A DNA stretch of 64,000 nucleotides from Pelecanus crispus. Taxonomy: Eukaryota; Chordata; Aves; Pelecaniformes; Pelecanidae. The notes beneath the pieces were generated by a model. It was not told where the DNA came from. It saw only the letters and a program-made list of their open reading frames with translations, and did no database searches. The DNA lies in assembly GCF_030463565.1 (NCBI RefSeq), contig NC_134643.1:125532309-125596308 (forward strand), in the 5' to 3' direction. Positions 24,201 through 36,200 of this stretch are shown piece by piece. Each line of letters begins with the position of its first letter. Positions within the stretch are counted from its first letter, which is position 1. A program made the translations under genes and the position numbers.

Positions 24201-27200
24201 TCACGGAAAGGGTAGTCAAGCATTGGAACAGGCTGCCCAGAGAGGTGGTGGAGTCACCATCCCTGGAGGTGTTCAAAAAATGTGTAGACGTGGCACTTTG
24301 GGACATGGTTTAATGGCCATGGTGATATTGGGTTGACGGTTAGACTGATGATCTTAGAGGTCCTTTCCAACCGTAATGATTCCTAGTTTTTACTTTCATT
24401 AAAAAATAATCCAGCCATCAAGCCAGGAAACATGAAATTAATTATTAGTCTACCCTTAATTGGTTTAGTGGTGGACTTGGTAGTGTTAGGTTATCAGTTG
24501 GACTGGATGATCTTAAATGTCTTTTCCAACCTAAACAATTCTATGATTCTATGATAATCTTTGGCCTCACTGACATCCTATGAAAACCATAATTTAACAC
24601 ATTCACAGTATTAGGAGGTTCATCAGGAAAAGGGTGATTTTATCTGATCTGTGCTGCCAGTGTGAAACAAAGCAAGTGGGACTATCAGACTACAAATCCG
24701 CATCAAAATCTAACAGAATCCTACAAAAAATGTGTTTCTTTTCCAAGCCATAACACAATAAGAGCAAGTAAGAGGAAGTATTTCCCTGTGGGTTAGCAGT
24801 GTTTAATGCAGACAAGGGAGAAAATACCAGACAATTTCTCTGTTGGGACTAGCCAAGTGTCTCAACTGTAAGGTAGAGGAGTCTCAGGACAAACTAAACT
24901 TGAAGCACTAATTGCATGGCAGGGAGCTGAGGTTGCTGGATATAGATACACTGCCACCTATGGTGACATAGTCCATCCTACGGTGACATAGTCCACCCTA
25001 CAGTGACATCCCTTTTATTAATCTTATCCTGCTGTATGGGAAATGCATAGGTGATATGGAGTTTTTTTGCAGTGGGTCTATGCATCCTCAGCTGTTTTCT
25101 GTACAGAGTAGGGCCTCGAATCTACGTTTCTTTTCATGGTGTTGTAAGCATTGTGAACTTCTGTAATCATGCTGACAGCTTCTCTTGATGAACTGATTCT
25201 TCTTCTGTAATGGGTGAACACGGCACGTACGAAGACATTCTTATAGTGGATTGATGAGGGGTTTGGTATAGAAGTTTCAACATATAAACAATTGAGGAGG
25301 TTGAGTACTTTTTAAGTATGAATCATTATTAGCAAGCCTTTTTCAGAAGTACTTGCTTTGAATGCAGTTGAAAAAGGTCATTTCACCATTCTTAATATGA
25401 CTTTTTTTGTAGTCAGATTACTCTTAATTACTGACTAAGCAAAACAGAACTATCCTGAAGAAATTAATAAATTCCTCTGCCTACTCATTTGTGAAGTACT
25501 GAGGTATCCACCCTCAGTTTCCATAGCTACTCATTGTAAATCAGAAGAGGAGAAAAACAGATGTCATGAAGAACAATTAGTGTATAATTAGTGACTGTAT
25601 AGGACCACCATTCATTTCTCTTTGGAAAAATCATTGTGCAGCAGCAAACACTCAAAATTTGTCAGGACCTGAAGTCTTTAAATTATTAGAGTGAAATAAA
25701 GACATGGCATTTAGGGTAGAGGAAGATACATAATGTATATATCACACTTGAAATCTCAGAGCTTGTCTGACTTTTCATATACAGACTCAGCCTTAGCTAG
25801 CTGTTGTTAGGAAAGAATACAACTTGTTCCAAACAGCTAAGGAGTCCTTCCCACAACTACTGTAATACCAATTTCAGCCTTCACTTAAAAGCTTGAGGAA
25901 CTGAACTCCTCCACGTTCCTCACAAGCGATACCTGTCCATTCACAAGAACTGCAACCAAAAATCTGAGCCCTCTTCAGCCAGCCATCTCCTTGTCAACGA
26001 ATGTCCTACCTCCCTGCACCTCTAGATCAGTCTTAATCTCAGACCTTTCCATACAAGGTGATGCATTTTTATGTCAGTCACTCCTCCTCCAGAGGTACCT
26101 CACTCACAGTGGTGTTTGGCTGAGCCCCAGATTTGGGAACTCCTCTGGAGTTATCCCAGCAGATGCATTCACAGGGCTGTTATTGGGAAATGGGGTCTAT
26201 GGCAGAGTCCTTTAGCTGGGCCCAAGCTCTCCTTGGTGTCAGTGCTGACTTCATGTGGCCTTTGACCTGCAGAAGATGAAGATAGGGAATCTGCCCTGAG
26301 CCTGATCTTCCTTTGCTTTTTAAGTTAGCCAGAATGATCCAAAGTGTCCAAGAAGAAATGTGCAGCTTTTTCCAGTCTCTCATTTCTCCTTGGTCACCAG
26401 CATGTACCAGGGGAAATTCCCTTTTCTGCAGATGCTGTGCCCGAGTAAACTTTTGGGCAGCCTTGGGAGGAGCCAGAGATCAGGATAGCAGCCAAGGATG
26501 GTCCCTATAGAATGAGGAAGCGGCTTTGTCCACACTAAGCACCTCATGTAACTTGGTGTGGATTTACTAATGGGGCTAAAAGGGATTTAATGCCCTCATG
26601 CCTTAGTGCCTCTCTCTTGCACCCCTACTTGCGTGTTGAGCTGACAGCTCCTGCATTCATGCCTGCTGGTCCATTTTCTTTCTGGATCCTCCAAAATTGG
26701 GGAGAAACGACAATGCTGAAGTGCCAGGAGTGTTTGTGTTGTATCCTGTCCTTCTCACTTCAGCTCTGTAGATCCTCTTTTGGCATGTAACCTAAACCTG
26801 ACACGGAATGAAATACCTTGGTCTGGCAGCCAACCTGGAGGTATGGGCCAGTGCAGGTGTTTTTAGCTCCTCCCTTCACACTAAGGTTGAGCTTTCCCCT
26901 GTAGCTAAATAGCTGTCTTCCATATTTTAGGCATCTTGAAATCCCTGTGGCATGCTTTATGGAACAAAATATGAGAAAATATAGATATTTGTTGCAGTAC
27001 TTCTAGATAAAAATATTATGAACAAGTTCATCATCAATTGTAATCATAATTGATTACAGCCTACAGAAATAACTGCTAGTTTGCAGGTTACTGAGTACTA
27101 GTTTTCTCTAATAGTCAGAAGAAATTAAAAACATGCTGATTGAGCATTAGGAGTAGAGAATATATGCTTAATCATAATGACCTGAGCTTTGGAGAATGCA

Positions 27201-30200
27201 GACTCCTAACAGAGGCTCAAGCTTTGTAGGGGGCTCTGGTCCTGTATCTTTGCAGTCTGAAACCTCCAAACCCCAAACATATGCCCAGGCAAATTTGTAG
27301 ATAGAAAGGATTTACTTCTTTATTCTCTGCCATAGGTAAACCAGCTAGAGATCTCCATCTGTACTAGTCACCTAAGGCTATCGCTGTGGTCTGTGGGGAG
27401 AAATGGACACTTCCTCAGAGCTGTTCATCTTATCCAAAGGGACACGTACACATTTGGCCAAATGAATTGTAACCCAAAATACCTATTTTCTCTCTACTGA
27501 CAAGAGCAGCTAGGCAAGATGCTTAATATCTGCAGTATAGACACCTAAATTGAATGTTAACCCCTCTCCCCAACATCAGATGTCTCCAAAGGATGTTAGG
27601 AGGCCCAGCATATCTACAAAATAAAGTTTAGGTTGGAAGATTGCAACCCTGTGTTTTTCAGTAAAGAAGTAGCTGTGGGAAAAGTTACAACTGCAATAAA
27701 GAATTTGCTTTTGGAAACATTTTAAATTCTTGGGCACCATCCATAAAAGCAGAGTCCATCATTTGGAAAACACAGACTCCTTGTTAAATAATCAACAAGC
27801 AGTTAATAGCTTCTCACAGAAAAGGTAAATATTCTGAAAGGGATGTTTTGAGGCTCTGATAGTACAATGTTTCTCCATTTCATTTAGCAGAAAATGATTA
27901 CAGTGAAGACAGCAGAAACACGTGGATTATTGTACTTTCAGTCGTACTTTCATTCGTTGGTATTATTCTTCTCATTATTATTATTGCGGTTGTTGTACGC
28001 TGCTGCTGCCTAAAGAAGAAAGGTAAGTGGACCTTCACAATTGGTTTATACATTAAAAAGTATCTTCAGTTAGATATAAGTCTCCTAGTTGTGTCAGCTC
28101 TGGTGCTGTGCAAAGACCTGTAAGCAGAAGTGTGAGCAGACAGGTCCTGCTCTTAACCATGACCTGGTTAAGATGCTCTGTACTTCCACCCTGCTGTCTC
28201 TCTTATAAATTGGTTCCAAAATAATCAGTGTTAGCCGTTCACATTAACTACAAGGGGGTAGTGTTTTTCAGGCGTGCATTAACTTTCAATGACATTTAGT
28301 TCCTGTGCTGAGGTTCTTTGTTGAAGCATAACTTCAGTGCTGTGTGTCTAATTTCCAATTTCTGCGCAAGCTATTCTACAGGCACGTTGCACAATTTGTA
28401 AAAAGGGAGGAGGGATGCTCCTGTGGTAGCAGTTGCACGCTCTAAGAGGAGCTCTATAGTAGGTCATATTTTAGTTTCCTGCATTTTAAACATGTTCTTT
28501 TTTTTTTTTTTTTTTTTTTTGTCTTTCTCAGGATCTACATATCAAAATGAAATAAGGTAAGCTGGATGAGATGAGGTGGGAGAATTCTTCCTTTTAACAG
28601 AACTCTTTCAGGCTGTTGCAGGATGGTGAGAGGGAAGTGCCGGTTTCCATGCCCCACCGCCCCGCACTCCCAGGATGCGTGGGTGCTGCCCTGCTGTGGG
28701 ACCTTGCCCATTTCTGAAGGGGTAGCACAGGAAGGGGAGGCAGTACGCAGGGAAGGGGTCTGACCTTAGGGGCAAAAAGCGAGGGCCACAGCTCGCGGCA
28801 GGTTGTGAACGCTCTTCCCGTGACAAACTGGGTGAAAAGAATCAAAACCCCGCCAAGGCTACCGCTCCGATTCGGCAAGCGCAGAAATTACGAACGGAAA
28901 AATACGCTCCCGCTGAAGCTGGCGGGCAAAGCGAAGACTTAAAAAACTGGCCGGTTTCCAGTCTGAAGACTTAAAAACTTGCCCGGGGGAAGGCAGGGCG
29001 GGAGGCCCGCCTGCATCAGGCTGGCTCTGCGGCCGGTCGCCCGCGCCGCCACAGGAGGTCACTGCGAGCCCAGCAGCCCGGCCCGCCGCCGGGACCCCCG
29101 GGCCGCCCGCCCAGAAAGGCCGTGCCGCACGCTAATTGGGATAGATGGGCAGGAGAATTAGGCCGTCTCCCTCGGCTCCTTGAAGGTTCTTTAGCGCTGG
29201 ACTGGTAAAAATCAAATCGATAAATAAAGCTGCCCCGATGATGCGTGTCCGCGCTTAGTCAAGTGACTACCAGTACGAAGCTCTGCGTACATTACGGCGT
29301 TGAGTCGGAAAACCTTAGAAATCGTGAGCTGATGATTATCAGCATTAAGATCCTATTCATCGGCGCCAACAATTGTGACAGCAATGTCAGTGGGGTTATT
29401 TGGAGTTATTTTTTCTAAGCTTCTAGGGAGCATTGTAAATTCATGCACTGCCTACGCTTGTGGGGCTTTTAACTCCCCATCTCTTAATGAGTTTACAAAA
29501 TGTTGCACCACTTTGCCTTGCACTTCAGCAATACCTAGACTCATTAATGGCCTCTTGTGGGGGAATTTTGTGAAGGCCTGTTGACAGATTTTCATTTATA
29601 CAGCATTTTATTGATACGAAATGAAATAAGGGAATTACATAAATAGTATTTTCTCCTGAGGAAACGATGCTAATTATGCCATGCCATGCCATACCAGCAA
29701 ACTTCCACGTGATTTTTTAGTTTGTGATACTAAATTGATCATTTTACCAAGTGCAGCTATACAAATAGAGCAGGACTAAATCAGCAGGGAATTGGTAGTC
29801 CAAAAGCAGGTACAACTTGCACATCGTTTTTGTTGTGAATAAAGTCCTGCAAAGCCTTTTTACTTGCATTCTGACTTGGTTCTGCCAAAAGCCTTCTGCA
29901 AGAGTCAACCCTGTTAAGGCAAAATCAACTGAACATGCAGGGAAGCAGCTGCCCAGTGGTGGGGACTGGTATGGCCGGGTCTGTGCCCTTCCTAGGACCC
30001 TACCTCCTGAGTGGGTCTACACACTGCTTTCTTTCAGACAACCCGAAGAAGTCCAGAATAGGGCATAGCATTACTTTCCCCCTATGTCTTTGAATCTGGT
30101 CTGGGCAAATACAATTCTATCTTCATAACAGAATGTGTGTTTTTAGATGTCAGTACAGTAAAGTTCCTATTTTCCCATTAACTTTAAACATGAGTTGTCA

Positions 30201-33200
30201 TACTGACTTCATAAACATTGCTTACACTTTGAAATTTAAGCAAATGCTTAAGCAAGTACTTAAGTGCGGGGATGAATCCAGGCTCTATGGCTCAGCTTGG
30301 ACTTAGAAACTCAGTGTTGACAGTTCTGCACAGTTTTAGCATGTGTAAACAATGACACTGAAATCACAGGAATTATTTACAATCAGAGATTTTGTAGGTT
30401 CGGTGTTTTTTTTCTTAGGAGGAACCTACCTGCAGTAAAAAGAATCATGATTGTCCAGATTTTGGAAGCTGCATTATAGTAGTAGCGAAGAAGTGGTGAG
30501 ACCAAAGTTATATTGGTTTACTTCCCACATTTATTTTTAACTTGGCTGGCTATCTTTTTGTACGTCCCACACTTTTTTGTAACTGCTTTTGATTTGGCTA
30601 CTACACTGACTTTGATGAGATCTAAGGATCAGATAAAATAGATGGTACAGTGTCATGTAACATGTGGAGGTGGTATTCCTAAACAATTGCTCTTGTCTTC
30701 TAGCAACGATGACAGGCTTCCTAGTGGTATCTAACATGTTTATCTCCTAAAAAAGCCATGTAGTCATAGCTAGCTCGTCAGGTTTACATATGCATCAGTA
30801 GTGTTCATCTGAAGCTCTATGGGCCTGCAAAGTAATTCCTACTAAGCATAAAAAAAGTAAATGAAGCAGTTTCCACAAATATTGCTAACTGACAATATTT
30901 TCTCCTTCCCCTAAAAATCCCTGGGCCGTCATAGTCCTGCCATTAATTTGTGCTTGCCACACCAGAAACATAGGCAAAGATGGACCTGAGACTACCCTGG
31001 AGAAGAGTCCATGGTAGGAACAGATGAATAGAAGCATCTTTTCTAGCACAAGAGTTTAGAGTAAAAAGGCAATCTTTTCTCTCTGTGCAGCTATGCAGGT
31101 CACCATTCTGCAAATTCAGAGATGTATGACTTTAAGCAAGGAAGTTCTGTCAGCTTCACCATGGCTATGCTCACTTGTAAATTTCAAAATGAAAGATTAA
31201 CTTTGGAGTGTATAGATGAATGACTTGGGAGCTAACTGTGGTGATGTGAGATAACATGCTTTGGTTTTGCAATTGGGGAGTGCTCAAATCACAAAAATGA
31301 TGAGCTGTCATAAGTGACCTAGCTGGTGTTCCATTATTGGGCCATGAAATATCTTGTAATTCTGAATTAGAGATCAAAATTAATTTCCTACAAAACCTAT
31401 GACCTGGAACAGAATCTTCACTCTTTGAAGATTGCTCACTTTATTTTTCTGCTTTCTGATAATGTAGCTGATGGAAACTTCCTAAACAGAATTTCACAGG
31501 TAATACTTACATGGACAAGATTTGTACTAGCTAATTACTTGGTAGGCCCAGATAAGTTTTGCACCTACTTTTTCAGAAGTAAGACATATAACTTTTTCTC
31601 TGTAGCCTACTATCCAAGAGTTCTCATATCACTTTTTGTTTCTAGAAAAGTTTCAGCTGAGAAGAAAAAAGATGGCCATTTGGAAAACAGACAAAGGCAC
31701 GGTAGTGAAAATCAGGGATACATTCCAGAGGATCTGTGGAACACAGAAGAAATCCCAAGTGAGTCTAAGCTTGTGAATCACATATTGTCAAACTGCTTCT
31801 CAACATAGGCATTTTGGACAACATGTCAAGCAATTACATTACAAGATTTCACAATGCTTTGTGAAGGACTTGTGCTTGGCCTGAACGTTTTCAGAATATT
31901 TTGGATTTTCTAGAGTATGGCCCTTCAAAAGTATTGAGAAAACATCAAAGTTCTTTGCAGTTGAATTTAGAGTCCTGGTTTTTTTTTCTTTTTTAAATGT
32001 CTTTGTTCTTCCAAATATCTTCTCGGGCCAGAGGTGGGAGTACTGGATTCCCATACGATAGTGAATTTAGGCAATATTTTGCAGTTGGTCTGTAAAAACA
32101 AACAAAAAAAAATCCACCACCACCACCAAAAAAGAACAAAAAAAAGGAAAGAAGGAAGGGAAAAAAGGCAGTTAGTGAACTACAATTTTGCTGATAAATG
32201 ACTAAAGTGTTATAAATTCTAGTCCTTAAGCACAAAGACTCTTCAAAAGCAAATGTAAATCTCCACCAAATCGTTACCCACCACTTTGCATTTATAACCA
32301 CATTATTATCAAAACGTTTAATCAAACACTTAACGACATAAAATTATTGTGCAGAGTCTATAATCCAGGCATACATCCTTTTCTCTCTAACAAATAAATT
32401 GTGAAGAAAAAAGTGCAGTGGAAAATTTCAAGAGCATGTGGTATTGTAAAATGTAGCAGTTATAAAAAATAAAAGGAAAACTAAGTAAATCTGGACAAAT
32501 TGATTCTACTGGGTCCTAGATGGGCTTCTTTCATATTTGTTAGTGTGCTGGGTTGACCTTGGCTGGCCACCAAGTGCTCACCAAGTTGCTCTACCACTCC
32601 CCCTTCTCAACAGGACAGGGGAAGAGAATAAGATGGAAAAGCTCATGGGTCAAGATGAGGAGGGGGAGATCACTCACCAATTACTGTCACAGGCAAAGCA
32701 GACTCCACTTGAGGAAGATGAACATAATTTATTGCCAATTAATAGCAGAGTAGGATAGTGAGAAAGAAAAACAAAACTAAAACCACCTCCCCCACCCCTA
32801 CTTCTTCCAAAGCTCAACTTTCCTCCTAGCTCATCTACCTTCTCCCCACAAGCAGCGCAGGGGAGCAGGGAATGGGGGCTGTGGTCAGTCCATAACACAT
32901 TGTCTCTGCCACTTGTTCCTCCTCACACTCTTCCCCTTCTCCAGCGTGGGTTCTTCCAACAGAATGCAGTCCTTCCCGAACTTCTCCAGTGTGGGTCCTT
33001 CCCATGGGCTGCAGTTCTTCAAGAACTGCTCTAGCGTGGGTCCTTTCCATGGTACAGTCCTTTGGGAATGGAGTGCTGCAAGGTCAATCCCCCATGGGAT
33101 CACACAGTTCCTACCAGAAAACCTGCTTCTGCATGGGCACCTTTCCATGGGGCCACAGCTCCTGCCAGGAGCCTACTCCAGTGCAGCCTCTCCACAGGCT

Positions 33201-36200
33201 GTAGCTTCCCTCAGGGAACATCCACCTGCTCCGGTGTGGGGTCCTCCCGGGGCTGCAGGTGGATATCTGCTCCTCCATGGGCCGCAGGGGGCACAGCTGC
33301 CTCACCATGGTCTTCTCCACAGGCTGCAGATGATCCTCTGCTCCAGCACCTGGAGCACGTCCTCACCTCCTGCACCTGGAGCATGTCCTCACCTCCCTTC
33401 TTCACTGACCTTGGTGTCTGCAGGGCTGTTTCTCTCATTTTCCCACTCCTCTTTCCCAGCTCCTGTTGCACAGCATTTTTTACCCTTTCTTAAATACGTT
33501 ATCACAGAGGTGCCGCCACTGTCACTGATGGGCTCAGGTTTGGCCAGCAGCCAGGACCGTCTGGGAGCCAGCTGGAATTGGCTCTGTCTGACACGGGTGC
33601 AGCTCCTGGTGTCTCCTCACAGAAGTCACTCCTGCAAACTCACCCCCACTACAAAAATCTTGCTATATTAGCACAACAAATTAGCTAGAGTTTGGCTCAC
33701 AATATTAAATCATATTTAGCTGTATTCTTGAATGGCTTGTGCTTCATGCCATGGTGGACGCTGAATAACAGTAGTCTCATATATTCTTGTTACAGGAATT
33801 GCCTCTCTTCCCCCAATGTCTTCAAAGTTCACTGTTCCTGCTGCAGATTTAAATACCAGTTCTGTACCAAAGGTAATTATAATGCTGAAATCTTGACCTT
33901 TTTTTTCACACTGTGTGTATCGTACTATATCCAAACATAGATTTTGGGTGGAGGTAGACATTTGTAAATCAATTACAGCTGTAATTGGGTAAGTGGAATG
34001 TCCCTTCAGCATTCCTGAATGTTTGATTTATAAGGATAAGTGCCCTGGGCATTAGCCTCGGATTTAGATTGATTTTGGGGGGGGATGGGAGGTGAGGGAG
34101 AAACAACCACCCCTGATATTTGGAAGAAATGTCTAATAAAGCTTTTGTCACATCTGTTCCCCTCAGCACCCTGCGACATCTTCCTCCCCACCTCCCAGGC
34201 TAAAGTTACAAAGTCACAGACTTCCCCTCATAGAATCATAGAATCATAGAATATCTCAAGTTGGAAAGGACCCATAAGGTTCACCAAGTCCAATACCCTG
34301 CTTCTCGCAGGACTACCTAAAACTAAACCATATGACTAAAAGCATCATCCAGACGCTCCTTGAACTCTGAGAGGCGTTCAGTCAGTGTCTGCTTTTATCT
34401 TTCCATTGCTTTTCGTATCTGTCATCCTCCAAATGTCAGCTAGGCCTTTCTGCTGGCCAGCATGATGGGTAGCCCTGGCTGGGACAGACTTCCCATAGGT
34501 AAAGCCAATTGTTTTTTCATCATTCCTGGGACTAAAAAGTCTCCTTCTCTCTCTCCACAAGCACACTTATTACAATTAGTTAATTATTTCAGCCTTGCCA
34601 GCCAGAGTAACTCTGGTTTGGCTTTTGGGAATTCACCTCTTGTGTATTCCCATTAAACCATTATAATGTGGAGGTTGGCTTTGCTCTGGGCATGCAATAA
34701 TGGAGAGCTGTTATATAGGTACCTTTGCCAAAGTGGAGGTCTGCAATGTTTTTGTTCTCCCCAGTCACCAGACTGGAGGAGATGTGGATATAAGATGGAG
34801 GCACTGTTGAAGGTGAGGTTTCAGGTTCCTTTGCAAACAAAATCCAGTGCAGATACAGTAAATAAATGTGCATTTTCTCTGGATCATTTCTTGGTTGTAT
34901 TTTCCAGTTACACTTCCATATTGCAGAAGTTGCTTCAAGTCAGGAACTTTACACTGATTTTAGAGACCTTCAGTATCTCAGTAGTAAATGATGGAAGGGA
35001 AAGCATGCAGATAACACCCAGCCCACCCTAGAGCTTTTTCCACTTTCCATGTGGCTAGCACGTAAAGAAGTAAAACTCAGCATTTATTCTTCTACTTAAC
35101 TCAGCATTTATTCTTCTCCTTGTTCCATTCTCAGCTACCTCTGTTCTGAAGGGTGGTGCTGAGCTCTCTTAGCTTCTAGCAAAACAGCAACGTGGATCTT
35201 AATTTATGCAATATATTTGTAAAATACATTTAGCACACTCATGATGGTTTTTCCAAATATTCTGTTGGGAAAGTGGCAGTGATGTGGTACTGAATTCACT
35301 CCTCAACACAGTGACAACTCATTTATTTTTGAAGAGCTGTTTCAACATGTACAATGCAGAAATCTGTCTTGGGATGACATTGCATATAAATCATAGCAGA
35401 GTGTGTCTAGTTCTTCTGGCACACAATGAAATTTAGGAAGTACTCAATCAATGATTAAAACAATGATCAAAATAATAACAGTAAAAGTAATAGCAACGAT
35501 ACTGATGTATTTGTGGCTGGTAGTTATTATGCTTGACATTAATTACTTGCCAGACAAAATACTATTAAAGCAAAGCTGAAAAGCATATACAAAAGAGCTG
35601 AGGGTTCAGTGGGGATCTATAACCCTGAGCAAAAGTTTCAGACAGTGTTTGATAAGCTTATGAATAGGGTTATAAGGCACTGGCCATGTTTACATGCACA
35701 AGGCATGGGCAAGCCTGTGCTGGAGCAGGCTCCTGGCAGGACCTGTGGACCCGTAGAGACAGAGGAGCCCATGCTGGAGCAGGTTTGCTGGCAGGACTTG
35801 TGACCCCACGGGGTCTGCTCCTGAAGGACTGCACCCCGTGGAAGGGACCCACACTGCAGCAGTTTGTGAAGAACTGCAGCCCGTGGGAAAGACCCATGTT
35901 GGAGAAGTTTGTGGAGGGCTGTCTCCCTGTGGAAGGGTCCCACACTGGAGCAGGGGAAGAGTGTGAGGAGTCCTCCCCTGAGGAAGAAAGAGTGACAGAG
36001 ATGACGTGATGAACTGACCACAACCCCCATTCCCTGTCCCCCTGAGCTGCTTGGGGGGAGGAGGTAGAGAAATTGGGAGTGAAGTTGAGCCTGGGAAGCA
36101 GGGAGGGGTGAGGAGAAGGTGTTTGAAGGTTTGGTTTTATTTCTTTCTTATCACCCTACCCAGTTTTGACTGGCAATAAATTAAACTAATTTTCCTCAAG

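Larger units (their letters stand above)
20281..24388 (+). mobile_element. Nearly full-length, inactivated CR1 LINE retrotransposon
   Basis: A non-LTR retrotransposon in the same direction as IGSF5. The order is a GC-rich 5' region (about 20281-20430), ORF1-like sequence (20433-21585), ORF2 endonuclease (about 21600-22350), ORF2 reverse transcriptase (22435-24310) and a CR1 3' UTR ending near 24388. ORF1 is split over several frames. The endonuclease part has in-frame stops near 21748 and 21906, and the RT is broken by stops and frameshifts near 23487 and 23770, so the copy is dead. The ends are approximate: no target-site duplication was found and the 3' end lacks the octamer array seen in the short tail nearby. 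Confidence 0.88.
19225..27890 (+). other. IGSF5: IGSF5 intron 3
   Basis: An 8.7 kb phase-1 intron. It holds a TTTTG-rich tract (about 19278-19305), a nearly full-length CR1 (about 20281-24388), a CR1 3' tail (24450-24555) and a 20-bp tandem repeat (24962-25010). No other exon or element recognised between 25011 and 27890. Confidence 0.7.

Noticed and set aside
28594..29161. Open frames of 60-94 codons in the intron 5 CpG block
   Set aside because: Composition-driven, on both strands, without start context, domains or splice support.
30037..30066. Possible extra IGSF5 exon after TTTCTTTCAG
   Set aside because: In the phase left by exon 5 the frame meets a stop within about ten codons and there is no donor. 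Exon 6 at 31646 fits both phase and family sequence.
32913..33671. 252-codon open frame as a gene
   Set aside because: It lies wholly inside the minisatellite-bearing LTR and reads as repeat-derived low-complexity peptide.
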